Below are positions 9,401-17,745 of a stretch of DNA of 64,000 nucleotides, piece by piece. Both the position numbers and the translations under genes were made by a program. The notes beneath the pieces are model-generated. The model was not told the origin of the DNA. It made no database searches and worked only from the letters and a program-made list of their open reading frames with translations. Numbering within the stretch: the first letter of the stretch is position 1; every line of letters starts with the position of its first letter. The DNA is from Pseudonocardia cypriaca (GTDB lineage: Bacteria; Actinomycetota; Actinomycetes; Mycobacteriales; Pseudonocardiaceae), in NCBI RefSeq assembly GCF_006717045.1, contig NZ_VFPH01000003.1, positions 496,001 through 560,000 of the forward strand, in the 5' to 3' direction.

Positions 9401-9916
9401 TCACTGCCCTCCCCCGACGGGGGTGGGCGTGTCGACGGGCGCGGTGGCGCTGGGCTTCATAGCCTGCGCGGCGCTCTGCACGGCCCGGACGATGTTCTGG
9501 TATCCGGTGCAGCGGCAGAGGTTGCCCTCGAGGCCCTCGCGGATCGCGTGCTCGTCCGGGTCGGGGTTGTCGCCGAGCAGGTCGACCGCCTGCATGATCA
9601 TCCCGGGGGTGCAGTACCCGCACTGCAGCGCGTGACACTCGTTGAACGCCTTCTGAACGGGGTGCAGCTCGCCGTCGCGGGCGAGCCCTTCGATCGTCGT
9701 GATCTCCGCCCCGTCGGCCTGCACCGCGAGCACCGAACACGACTTCACGCTCTGCCCGTTCAGGTGCACCGTGCAGGCACCGCAGTTGCTGGTGTCGCAG
9801 CCGACGACCGTGCCGGTCTTCCCCAGGCGCTCCCTCAGGTAATACACCAACAGCATGCGGGGTTCGACGTCGTCGACGTACTCCACGCCGTCGACGGTGA
9901 CCCGAACCTGTGCCAT
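9401..9916 (-). CDS. Molybdenum hydroxylase 2Fe-2S small subunit (CoxS-like)
   Basis: 171 residues. The N-terminal plant-ferredoxin-type cluster motif CDTSNCGAC and the C-terminal cluster motifs CGYC and CRC (GNLCRCTGYQNI) give the eight cysteines for two 2Fe-2S clusters. The start chosen is the ATG at 9916 (MAQVRVTVDG), with GGAGAGG just upstream; the frame stays open further up but has no ribosome site there. It is the first gene of the operon and carries electrons between the molybdenum and FAD subunits. A Pro/Thr-rich tail of about 20 residues extends past the usual end. Confidence 0.92.
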   Translation of the reverse strand: MAQVRVTVDGVEYVDDVEPRMLLVYYLRERLGKTGTVVGCDTSNCGACTVHLNGQSVKSCSVLAVQADGAEITTIEGLARDGELHPVQKAFNECHALQCGYCTPGMIMQAVDLLGDNPDPDEHAIREGLEGNLCRCTGYQNIVRAVQSAAQAMKPSATAPVDTPTPVGGGQ

Positions 9917-10216
9917 GAGACCTCTCCTCACCACGAGCGCGGTGCCGCCCATCGGGCCGCACTGGACGCACCGGGCGCAGCCGAGCCACGCCCGGGTGCC
10001 GCACACGACGTTGTGGCGGCGCCCACAATCAGACCGCCGATCATTCGGGCATGCAAGGGTGACGATCCGCGCTCGGCGGCGTGACCCCGCTCGGACCACA
10101 ACGGCGCAGCGACTACTCCGCAAAAGCGGGCCAGAACGCGACGGAGGACCGCATCCGCGGGACACCATCTGGATCAGGATCACCTGTCCGGACCAATCCC
10201 GACGGGGCGGTGAAGA
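9917..10216. promoter_or_regulatory. Upstream region of the coxS-L-M-G operon
   Basis: Three hundred bases separate the mftF stop from the coxS-like ATG on the same strand. No ORF is convincing. The ribosome site at the coxS end is clear. I see no clear -35/-10 pair or palindrome, so promoter content is inferred from position only. Confidence 0.4.
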
Positions 10217-10396
10217 TCACTCGCTGGGGGACTCCGGGTCGACCTGCACGGTCTCCTGCGGCGTGCCCGGGCGGTTGGGCACGAGGTCCTCGGGGTCCGG
10301 TGCGTCGGGGTCGGCGTTCGGGCTGCCCTCCGGCGGGTGCATCTCCGGCATACCGGCGGGGTTGACCACGTCGTCCTGCCGCTTCTCGTCCGTCAT
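10217..10396 (-). other. Possible independently translated 59-residue acidic protein nested in the end of mftF
   Basis: An ATG at 10396 in the mftF frame has GAGGAG eight bases upstream and begins MTDEKRQDDVV. The product is rich in Asp, Glu and Pro (repeated PDAPDPEDL-like runs) and lies beyond the normal end of MftF. It may be a separate small gene whose upstream stop codon was lost. No family recognised. Confidence 0.45.
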
Positions 10397-11845
10397 CGTC
10401 GACGCTCCTCGGTCGGGACCCGGGATTTCCCCCTCCCGCCCACCGTCAACCGCGGTTCCGACCGGGCGGAGGGGGGCGGTCGTGCGGTTGCGGATGGCGC
10501 CCCACCACAGGCCACCGCCGTAGGCGAGGTCGTCGAGCCTGCGGGCGAGGAGGTAGCCGGGCAGGCCGGGGCGGGCCGGGTCGTGGCGCTTGCGCCACCA
10601 GTCGAGAACCCCTTCGGCCACCGCCACCACGACGACGGTGCGGCGGGCCTGGCGGGACACCAGTGCCGCGACCAGCGACAGCGGCCAGTAGTGACGGGTG
10701 ACGGCGTCGGCCGTCTGCTGGACCGTGCCGACGGCGCCGAGCCCGATCAGCTCGGCCGCGACGCGCCGCGGCTGCCGCACCGGCAGCTTGCGCGCGAGCT
10801 GCTCGGCGGCCCCGGCCGCCACGGCGAGAGCAGCGAGCACCGACCACGGCCGTCCTCGCAGCAGCAGCACCATCACCGCGGCGGACCACGTGTTGAGCAC
10901 CATCGGCGGTACCGACCCGGGATGGCGCAGCGACAGCGGTGCCGCACCCGTGCCGTAGTACGCCTTGCGCAGCCACCAGGCGCCCAGGCTCGTCCGGTGG
11001 TCGTGCGCCACCCGGGACGCCGGCTCGTAGCGCAGGCGCCAGCCCGCCTCGTGGAGCCGCAGCACGAGGTCGACGTCCTCCGCCACGTGCATCCGCTCGT
11101 CGAAACCGGCGCCGACGGCCTCCCGGCGCACCACCATCGCGGCGCTCGGCACGTAGGCCACGCGGCTCTTCGGCACCACGAGCGCAGGCTCGGCGCCGAG
11201 GTCGAGCGACGAGCGCACCGACTCGTAGCCGCCCAGCCAGCCGTGCCCGGCCAGCGCGACGATGCGCGGTGCGGCAAGTGCAACCGCCGGGTCGGCGAAG
11301 CGGGCGAGCAGCGGGTCCAGCCAGCCCGGCCGGGGCACGACGTCGGAGTCGAGGAACGCGACGAGCGGGGTGGGCGCAGCCGCGAGGCCGGCGTTGCGGG
11401 CCGCGGCCGGGCCCCTCGCCTCCGGGTGACGCAGGAGCACCGCGCCCGCCCGTTCGGCGACGCCCCGGATGCTCGCGGGGTCCTCGGAACCGTCGTCGAC
11501 GACGATCGTCGCGCCCAGATCGGCGGGCAGTGCCGCGAGCAGCCGGGCCAGCCCTTCGACCCGGTCCTTCACCGGCACGACGACCGTGACGTCCGATGCG
11601 GGCGGGACCGCGGCAGGAGGCTCGGCGACCGGGTGCGCGATGCCGGCGTCGAGCAGCGTGCGTGCGAGCTTCGCCGACGTCGGGTCGCAGACCTCGAGCG
11701 CGCCGTCGCGCAGCCGGGCCGCCGCGGACTCCGAGAGGCGGAGCATCCGCGGTGGGGCGCCGCCGAACAGGACCGTGCCGTCGTCGACCACGATCGCGTG
11801 CCGGTCGAGCTCGATCCGCATCCCGTCGGGCAGCGCGTCCTCCAC
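10217..11845 (-). CDS. mftF: Mycofactocin glycosyltransferase MftF with unusual acidic C-terminal extension
   Basis: 542 residues from the GTG at 11845 (VEDALPDGMRIELDRH). The N-terminal lead matches MftF (DGTVLFGGAPPRMLRLS). A GT-A family 2 domain follows, with VTVVVPVKDR, ATIVVDDGSEDP, the DSD metal motif (VAFLDSDVVPRPGW) and a later AEDVDLVLRLHEAGW. The C-terminal half is hydrophobic. MftF attaches glucose units to premycofactocin at the membrane. MftF should end near residue 483, but the frame stays open through 59 more acidic, Pro-rich residues to 10217. That tail begins with an ATG (10396) behind its own GAGGAG, suggesting a read-through fusion with a small gene. The gene sits about 9 kb from mftABCE and diverges from the phosphodiesterase gene. 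The exact start is uncertain. Confidence 0.85.
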   Translation of the reverse strand: MEDALPDGMRIELDRHAIVVDDGTVLFGGAPPRMLRLSESAAARLRDGALEVCDPTSAKLARTLLDAGIAHPVAEPPAAVPPASDVTVVVPVKDRVEGLARLLAALPADLGATIVVDDGSEDPASIRGVAERAGAVLLRHPEARGPAAARNAGLAAAPTPLVAFLDSDVVPRPGWLDPLLARFADPAVALAAPRIVALAGHGWLGGYESVRSSLDLGAEPALVVPKSRVAYVPSAAMVVRREAVGAGFDERMHVAEDVDLVLRLHEAGWRLRYEPASRVAHDHRTSLGAWWLRKAYYGTGAAPLSLRHPGSVPPMVLNTWSAAVMVLLLRGRPWSVLAALAVAAGAAEQLARKLPVRQPRRVAAELIGLGAVGTVQQTADAVTRHYWPLSLVAALVSRQARRTVVVVAVAEGVLDWWRKRHDPARPGLPGYLLARRLDDLAYGGGLWWGAIRNRTTAPLRPVGTAVDGGREGEIPGPDRGASTMTDEKRQDDVVNPAGMPEMHPPEGSPNADPDAPDPEDLVPNRPGTPQETVQVDPESPSE

Positions 11846-11936
11846 GCTCCGAGCGTAGGCGGCGATCACCCGGTGGGCGCCCCTCCCCGCGAGTCGCGGT
11901 CTGGGTGTACGCGAGTCGCGCTGGGAAGCTCGTGGG

Positions 11937-13085
11937 GTGACCGCGCCTCTGCTGCCCGAGTACGGACGCCGCTCGCTCGCCGAGGTCATGCCGGCGCTGC
12001 TGGCGGCGCTCGGCGTGCCCGGGCCGGCACCGGCGCTGGCCGTTCCGCCGGTGCGCGCGGCGGTGCTGCTGCTCGTGGACGGCCTGGGCAGCGAGCTGCT
12101 GCGCCGGTACGCCGACGACGCGCCGTTCCTGGCGAACCTGCCCGACCTGGGGCCCCTCACCGCGGGCTTCCCGTCCAGCACGTCGATCAGCCTGGCGTCG
12201 ATCGGCACCGGGGTGCCGCCGGGTGCGCACGGCCTGCTCGGGCTCGCGCTGCGCACCGGAGGCGAGCTCCTCGACACCCTGCGCTGGACGGCCCAGGGCA
12301 GCCGCCTCGACCTGCGTGACCGGCTGGTGCCGGAGGAGGTCCAGCCGGTGCCCACGGCGCTGGAGAGAGCCGCGGCCGCCGGCGTCGCGGTCACCGTGGT
12401 GTCGCTGAGCGAGTTCGAGGGTTCCGGGCTCACCAGGGCGACCTTGCGCGGGGGCCGCTTCCAGGGCACGTACGCGCTGGGCGACCTGGCGGCGGGCGTC
12501 CTCGCCGCGAGCACGAGCCCCGGCCGGCAGCTCTGCTACGGCTACCACCGCGACCTCGACGCGCTGGGCCACCTGTACGGCCCCGGGTCGCTGCCGTGGC
12601 GGCTGCAGCTCGCCCAGGTCGACCGGCTCGTCGAGCTCGTGGCCGACCGGCTGCCGCCCGACGCGGTGCTCGCGGTCACCGGCGACCACGGCATGGTCGC
12701 GGTCGACCGCCGCTACGACGTGGACACCGACCGCGTGCTGTCCGGCGGCGTGGCGCAGGTGTCCGGTGACCCGCGGGCGCGGCACGTGCACGTCGTGCCG
12801 GGCGCACTCGACGACGTGCTCGCCGCCTGGACGGACGTGCTGGGCGACGGGGCGTGGGTCGTGCCCGGCGAGCAGGCGGTGGCCGACGGCTGGTTCGGCC
12901 TGCCGGTTGCACCGCACGCCCGCGACCGCATCGGCGACGTCGTGGTCGCAGCGCGCGGGGGCACGGCCGTGATCCGGTCGCGGGCGGAGCGGTTCATCTC
13001 GCGGATGCCGGGGCAGCACGGCTCGCTCACCCCCGACGAGCAGCTCGTCCCGCTCCTGCTCGCCCCACCGCACCCGAGAGGGTGA
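11937..13085 (+). CDS. Alkaline-phosphatase-superfamily protein (type I phosphodiesterase / nucleotide pyrophosphatase)
   Basis: 382 residues from GTG 11937. Metal-site motifs of the superfamily appear in order: VLLLVDGLGSEL (first Asp), FPSSTSISLASIGTGV (Thr/Ser nucleophile region), GYHRDLDALGHLYG and VTGDHGMV (His/Asp ligands). There is no signal peptide, so it is presumably cytoplasmic. It is divergent from mftF with 91 bases between the starts, so the two may share a control region. The enzyme probably cleaves a phosphodiester or phosphomonoester; the substrate cannot be read from the sequence. Homologues near mycofactocin genes would suggest a link, which I cannot test here. Confidence 0.85.
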   Translation: MTAPLLPEYGRRSLAEVMPALLAALGVPGPAPALAVPPVRAAVLLLVDGLGSELLRRYADDAPFLANLPDLGPLTAGFPSSTSISLASIGTGVPPGAHGLLGLALRTGGELLDTLRWTAQGSRLDLRDRLVPEEVQPVPTALERAAAAGVAVTVVSLSEFEGSGLTRATLRGGRFQGTYALGDLAAGVLAASTSPGRQLCYGYHRDLDALGHLYGPGSLPWRLQLAQVDRLVELVADRLPPDAVLAVTGDHGMVAVDRRYDVDTDRVLSGGVAQVSGDPRARHVHVVPGALDDVLAAWTDVLGDGAWVVPGEQAVADGWFGLPVAPHARDRIGDVVVAARGGTAVIRSRAERFISRMPGQHGSLTPDEQLVPLLLAPPHPRG

Positions 13086-13192
13086 AGTCCGGAGACTCGC
13101 CGGAGCGTCAACCTCAGATGTTCCTCAATTCTGTGGCAGCGCGTTCCACGATGCCCCCACCCTGGTTTCACCTGCTGAATTGGGGGATCGCG

Positions 13193-13444
13193 ATGGAGCT
13201 CGTCGTCGAGGTCGAGCTGAGCCTGCGTGACCGGGCCATTCTGCGCGCGGTGGCGCGCGGACCGGCCGAGCTCGTATGGGGCTCGGAGCCCGATCTCTAC
13301 ATCGACGGTCGCTTCTGCTGCGACCAGAGCGCCGTGCACCGGCTCGTGCGGGCGGGGCTGATCGCCCCCGCCGCCGAGGGCGCCGTCGGCGAGCGCCTGC
13401 CGGCGGTGATCACCACGGCCGGCCGCCTGGAGCTCGTGGGCTGA
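13193..13444 (+). CDS. Small hypothetical protein, winged-helix-like
   Basis: 83 residues from the ATG at 13193, which has GGGGGAT just upstream; the frame is also open to an ATG near 13118. The order LSLRDRAILRAVARG, then CCDQSAVHRLVRAGLIAP, then LPAVITTAGRLELVG resembles a compact winged-helix domain ending in a beta wing, but I cannot place it in a family. It lies between the phosphodiesterase gene and the sugar-operon regulator, both on the same strand. Confidence 0.6.
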   Translation: MELVVEVELSLRDRAILRAVARGPAELVWGSEPDLYIDGRFCCDQSAVHRLVRAGLIAPAAEGAVGERLPAVITTAGRLELVG

Positions 13445-13481
13445 TCCCCCTCCGCCGGCGGCGGCGGTAGCGTCCCCGCTC

Positions 13482-14528
13482 GTGAGCAAGCCGTCCGCCC
13501 GGCAGGAGCGGATCCTCGCGATCCTGCGGTCCCGCGGGCCGGCCCGGGTGGCCGAGCTGGCCCGCGAGTTCGACGTCTCCCCGATCACGCTGCGCCGCGA
13601 CGTCGAGGAGCTCGCCCGCAGGGAGCACGTCGTGCGGGGGCACGGCGTCGTCCGGTTGCCGTCGAGCCGTCGGACCGACCGTTCGACCGGCGTCGTCGTG
13701 GTGATGGCCCCGCCGCGCAGCGCGTACCTGGCCCAGATCGTCAAGGGTGCGCAGCAGGCCGTGGAGGAGCTGGGGCTGCGCTGGCGGGTGGAGGACATCG
13801 GCGATCGGGAGATGGTCGGTTCCGCCGTGCGGCGCGGCGCGGCCGTGAGCGGCGCGCTCGGCACGTTGGTCTTCCCGCGCTGGCGCACCGTCGCCGCGGT
13901 CGAGGCCGAGGGGGACGAACCGGCCCCGGGCTCGCCGGCCGTGCTCGTGGAGCGGTTCGCGCCGGCGGGCAGCGCGCTCGCCGAGCTGGACGCGGTGCGC
14001 ACCGATCACTCGCACGGCGTGTTGCTCGCGCTCCGCCACCTGCGCGAGCGCGGGCACACCCGCATCCTGCTCGTCGCGCGCAACGACAGCCCGACCGCTC
14101 GAACGATCAGGGCCGCGTTCGTGGCGCAGCTCCCCGGGCTCGGCCTACCGCTGCTCACCGAGCCGCTCCTCAGTGCAGCGGGCGCGGATCCGGACCCGGG
14201 CACTCCGGTGCCGCACGTGCCGGCGGTGGTACGGGAGACCGGCGCAACCGCCCTGCTCGCGCACAGCGACGTCGACGCGCTGAACCTGGTGCAGCAGCTG
14301 CACGGGGCCGGCCTGGACGTCCCGGACGACGTGTCCGTCGTCGCCTACGACGACGTGGTCGCGGGCCTCGGCGGGCTCGAGCTGACGACCGTGGCCCCGC
14401 CGAAGCGGGAGATCGGCCGCGAGGCGGTCGCGCTGCTGCTCGACCGCGTCGAACGCGGCGGGCCGGTGCGGCACGTCGAGCTGCTGCCCGGTCTGGTGGA
14501 CCGAGGATCGACCTGTCCCCGGGACTGA
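13482..14528 (+). CDS. Transcriptional regulator: DeoR-type HTH fused to a LacI-type sugar-binding domain
   Basis: 348 residues from a GTG start. Residues 1-60 form a DeoR-type winged helix (QERILAILRSRGPARVAELA, then VSPITLRRDVEELAR). From about 65 on, a periplasmic-binding-protein-like domain of the LacI/GalR type follows (VVVVMAPPRSAYLAQIVKGA, DDVSVVAYDDV). It should bind DNA and release it, or bind it, on sugar binding. It lies directly before the sugar ABC operon on the same strand. A perfect 14-bp palindrome overlapping its stop codon is a likely operator, so it is the probable local regulator, perhaps autoregulated. Confidence 0.88.
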   Translation: MSKPSARQERILAILRSRGPARVAELAREFDVSPITLRRDVEELARREHVVRGHGVVRLPSSRRTDRSTGVVVVMAPPRSAYLAQIVKGAQQAVEELGLRWRVEDIGDREMVGSAVRRGAAVSGALGTLVFPRWRTVAAVEAEGDEPAPGSPAVLVERFAPAGSALAELDAVRTDHSHGVLLALRHLRERGHTRILLVARNDSPTARTIRAAFVAQLPGLGLPLLTEPLLSAAGADPDPGTPVPHVPAVVRETGATALLAHSDVDALNLVQQLHGAGLDVPDDVSVVAYDDVVAGLGGLELTTVAPPKREIGREAVALLLDRVERGGPVRHVELLPGLVDRGSTCPRD

Positions 14529-14539
14529 TCGTTCGATCA
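14526..14539 (+). promoter_or_regulatory. Probable operator of the sugar operon (perfect 6-2-6 palindrome)
   Basis: TGATCGTTCGATCA is a perfect inverted repeat with a two-base spacer, between the regulator gene and the start of the binding-protein gene. A -10-like TATGGT (14549-14554) and a TTGACA (14556-14561) lie just downstream. Position and symmetry suggest it is bound by the upstream regulator. Confidence 0.6.
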
Positions 14540-14624
14540 TTTAGATCGTATGGTCTTGACAAGGATCGAACCGTGCTTCACGGTGGCCCGGGAAAGCGCT
14601 CTCTCGACGACGAGGAGTACGTCC

Positions 14625-15926
14625 GTGTCCCACCGATTCCGAGCGCTCGGTTGCGCCGTCGCCGCAGCGACCGTGCTCGCCGCGTGTGCAGGCCCCGCGC
14701 CCGACGACCCGGGCGGCGGCCCCACCGTGATCACGTTCTGGTCGTCGCTGCGGGGCACGCAGGCGGTCGTCGACGCCTTCAACGCCACCCACACCGACAT
14801 CCAGGTGGACCTCGACATGACGCCGTCGGGCGCCGCGGGGACCAACGCCAAGCTCACCAACGCGACGCGGGCGGGCAACGCCCCCGACGTCGCCACCGCG
14901 GACTACGTCTCGCTCCCCGCCTTCGCGATCGACGGGGCGTTCCTCGACCTGACCGACCGCGTCGACGACGGGTTCCGCGCGAAGCTGCTGCCGCAGGCGT
15001 GGGACCAGGTCACGTTCGACGGGCACGTCTACGCCGTGCCGATCGACATCGAGCCGCAGGTCCTGTTCTACCGGCGCGACCTGTTCGAGCAGCACGGGAT
15101 CGCGGTGCCGCGCACGTGGGCGGAGTTCGAGCAGGCCGCGCGCGACCTCAAGGCCGCGGCTCCCGACACGCGGCTCTCGACGTTCTTCACCAGCAGCGCC
15201 GCGCACCTCGCCGGTCTCTCCATGCAGGTGGGCGGCCAGTGGTTCTCCACAGCCGGCGGCCACTGGAGCCTCGACTTCACCGACCCCGGCACGATGCGCG
15301 TGGCCGAGTACTGGCAGCGACTGGTCGACGAGGACCTCGTGAACGTGGCCCCGATCAACAGCCAGCAATGGCAGGCGGGGATCAACAACGGGACGATCGC
15401 CACCTACGTCAACGGGGCGTGGGCCGCGGCGGCGCTGATGCGGTCGAACCCGGGCGGCGCCGGGAAGTGGGCGGTGGCGCCGCTGCCGCAGTGGGACCCC
15501 GCGCGGCCCGCGGTCGGCGTGACGGGCGGCTCCGTCTTCGGGATCACCGTCGACAGCGAGCACCCGGACGAGGCCATGGAGTTCCTGCGCTGGATGGTGA
15601 CCGACCCCGAGGCGTTCGAGGCACGCCTGTCCAGCGGCACCAGCAGCATGTTCCCGGCCGCCCCGGATCTCATCGGCGTGGCCGACGAGGGGTTCGACCG
15701 CTCCTACTTCGGCGGGCAGGACATCTACGCGCTGTTCCGCCGCGAGGCCGCCACGGTGCCCGAGGGCTGGGTGTGGGGTCCGCGGATGACCGCGACCAAC
15801 AAGATCATCGAGGAGGGCCTGGCCCGCGTCACCTACGGCGACACGGTCGCCGAGGCCCTCGAACGGGGCCAGGAGGAGTCGTTGCCCGACATGCGAGCAC
15901 TCGGACTGGCGGTGGACGAGCGATGA
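14625..15926 (+). CDS. Sugar ABC transporter substrate-binding lipoprotein
   Basis: 433 residues. The GTG at 14625 is preferred because GAGGAG lies eight bases upstream and the product then begins with a lipoprotein signal (VSHRFRALGCAVAAATVLAAC, cysteine at residue 21). An upstream start at 14550 lacks both. The mature protein matches family 1 extracellular solute-binding proteins (ITFWSSLRGTQAVVDAFNA, later YAVPIDIEPQVLFYRRDLFE, AVTGGSVFGI-like end). It would sit on the outer face of the membrane and deliver a sugar or oligosaccharide to the two permeases downstream. Its stop overlaps the first permease start by four bases. No ATPase gene is in this operon; such systems often share one (MsiK type). 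Confidence 0.9.
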   Translation: MSHRFRALGCAVAAATVLAACAGPAPDDPGGGPTVITFWSSLRGTQAVVDAFNATHTDIQVDLDMTPSGAAGTNAKLTNATRAGNAPDVATADYVSLPAFAIDGAFLDLTDRVDDGFRAKLLPQAWDQVTFDGHVYAVPIDIEPQVLFYRRDLFEQHGIAVPRTWAEFEQAARDLKAAAPDTRLSTFFTSSAAHLAGLSMQVGGQWFSTAGGHWSLDFTDPGTMRVAEYWQRLVDEDLVNVAPINSQQWQAGINNGTIATYVNGAWAAAALMRSNPGGAGKWAVAPLPQWDPARPAVGVTGGSVFGITVDSEHPDEAMEFLRWMVTDPEAFEARLSSGTSSMFPAAPDLIGVADEGFDRSYFGGQDIYALFRREAATVPEGWVWGPRMTATNKIIEEGLARVTYGDTVAEALERGQEESLPDMRALGLAVDER

Positions 15927-16879
15927 CCGCGACGATCGAGACCCCGCCCGTCGCAACGCAGGCGGCGAAGCAGTGTAGGCGTCCGAGCGAGACCCGAGTG
16001 CCCGGCCAGCAGCGGGCGGTCGTGGTGCTGCTCGCCCCGTTCGCCGCGCTCTGCCTGGGCGTGTTCGTCGTCCCGGCCGCCTACGCGATCTACCTGAGCG
16101 TCTTCTCGCAGCTGCACTCCGGGCTGGGCTTCGGCAACGGGCGCACGGTGTTCGTCGGGCTCCACAACTTCGTCGTGGTGCTCACCGACCCGAGCTTCCT
16201 GCGCAGCATCGGGGTGACGCTCGCCTACATCGTGCTGTTCATCCCGATCCTCGTGGTCGGCTCCCTGGCGTTCGCGCTGCTGCTCGACTCCGGCTTGGCC
16301 AGGGCGCGCCAGTTCGCGCAGACGGCGCTCTTCCTGCCGCACGCCGTGCCCGGCATCATCGCCGCGATCATCTGGCTCTACCTCTACACCCCGGGGATCA
16401 GCCCGGTGCTCGCCCTGCTGTACGACCTGAACATCCAGGTCGACCTGCTCGGCCAGACGCTGCTCATCCCGTCGATGGTCAACATCGCCCTCTGGGGCGG
16501 GCTCGGCTACAACACGGTGATCTTCTACACCGCGCTGCAGGCCGTGCCCCGTGAAGTCATGGAGGCCGCTGCGGTGGACGGCGCGGGCGCGGTGCGCACC
16601 GCGCTGCGGGTGAAGGTGCCCATGGTGCGGGCCTCGGTGGTGACCGTCGGCATGTTCACGCTGGTGGGCACGCTGCAGCTGTTCACGGAGCCGATGCTGC
16701 TCGCGCAGTCCACACCGCTGATCGGCAACCGCTTCACGCCGAACATGTACATCTTCGACGCGGCCTTCAACCGCAGCAACTACGGCCTCGCGTCCGCGGC
16801 GTCGGTGCTGCTGCTCGTCCTGTGCTGCCTCCTGTCCTACGCGGTGGCGCGCTACAGCTCCCGAGGAGCGAGGGCATGA
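15923..16879 (+). CDS. Sugar ABC transporter permease (MalF/UgpA type)
   Basis: 318 residues, beginning with ATG overlapping the binding-protein stop. After a cytoplasmic N-terminus of about 35 residues there are six predicted membrane helices. The ATPase-contacting EAA loop of the family is present (EVMEAAAVDGAGAVRTALRVKVPMV). It pairs with the next gene to form the transmembrane channel. Start and stop overlaps with both neighbours indicate translational coupling. Confidence 0.92.
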   Translation: MTATIETPPVATQAAKQCRRPSETRVPGQQRAVVVLLAPFAALCLGVFVVPAAYAIYLSVFSQLHSGLGFGNGRTVFVGLHNFVVVLTDPSFLRSIGVTLAYIVLFIPILVVGSLAFALLLDSGLARARQFAQTALFLPHAVPGIIAAIIWLYLYTPGISPVLALLYDLNIQVDLLGQTLLIPSMVNIALWGGLGYNTVIFYTALQAVPREVMEAAAVDGAGAVRTALRVKVPMVRASVVTVGMFTLVGTLQLFTEPMLLAQSTPLIGNRFTPNMYIFDAAFNRSNYGLASAASVLLLVLCCLLSYAVARYSSRGARA

Positions 16880-17745
16880 CGACGACCGAACTCGGAGGCC
16901 GCGTCCGGCGGGGCACACGCGCGGGCACGATCGCGACGAACGTCGTGATCGCCGCGGGCACGCTCTACGCCCTCCTGCCGCTGCTGTGGCTGCTGCTCGC
17001 CGCCACCAAGAACGCAGAGGCCCTGTTCAGCAGCAACCTGCTCGACGTGGCCAACTTCGACCTCGCCGGCAACATCGAGGCGCTGCTCGACGAGGACGAC
17101 GGGCTCTTCCTGCGCTGGTACGCCAACAGCATCCTGTACGCGGTGATCGGGGCGGCCGTCGGCGCGCTGGTCAGCACCGCGGCCGGCTACGTCTTCGACA
17201 AGTACTCGTTCCGCGGGAAGAAGCAGCTCTACGCGCTCGTGCTGATCAGCGTGATGATCCCGGGCACGGTGCTGGCGCTGCCGATGTACCTCATCGCGTC
17301 CCGGCTCGAGCTCGCCAACACGATGTGGGCCGTCTTCCTCACGGTCCTGTTCAACCCCTTCGGCGTCTACCTCGCGCGGATCTTCGCCACCGGCTACGTG
17401 CCCGGGGAGGTGCTGGAGGCGGCTCGGGTGGACGGGGCGTCGGAGCTGCACATCTTCTTCCGCATCGGGCTGCGGATGCTCGGGCCGGGCTTCGTGACCG
17501 TGTTCCTGTTCCAGCTGACCTCGATCTGGAACAACTTCTTCCTGCCGCTCGTGATGCTGTCCGACGAGAAGCTGTATCCGCTCAGCCTCGGGCTCTACTC
17601 GTGGAACAGCCAGGCGACGATCACGCCGGAGTACTACCCGATCGTCATCGTCGGCTCGCTGCTCGCGCTGATCCCGCTCGTCGTGGCCTTCCTGATGCTG
17701 CAGCGGTACTGGCGGTCGGGCCTGACGGCCGGGAGCGTGAAGTAG
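16876..17745 (+). CDS. Sugar ABC transporter permease (MalG/UgpE type)
   Basis: 289 residues, six predicted helices, EAA loop GEVLEAARVDGASELHIFFR. The ATG lies four bases into the previous gene's end and has GAGGAG upstream. With the preceding permease it forms the heterodimeric channel of a carbohydrate ABC importer. Its TAG stop shares one base with the GTG of the dehydrogenase gene. Confidence 0.92.
   Translation: MTTTELGGRVRRGTRAGTIATNVVIAAGTLYALLPLLWLLLAATKNAEALFSSNLLDVANFDLAGNIEALLDEDDGLFLRWYANSILYAVIGAAVGALVSTAAGYVFDKYSFRGKKQLYALVLISVMIPGTVLALPMYLIASRLELANTMWAVFLTVLFNPFGVYLARIFATGYVPGEVLEAARVDGASELHIFFRIGLRMLGPGFVTVFLFQLTSIWNNFFLPLVMLSDEKLYPLSLGLYSWNSQATITPEYYPIVIVGSLLALIPLVVAFLMLQRYWRSGLTAGSVK

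Noticed and set aside
11846..12514. Upstream extension of mftF
   Set aside because: It would overlap the divergent phosphodiesterase gene, and its translation is low-complexity Arg/Ser/Pro without MftF similarity.
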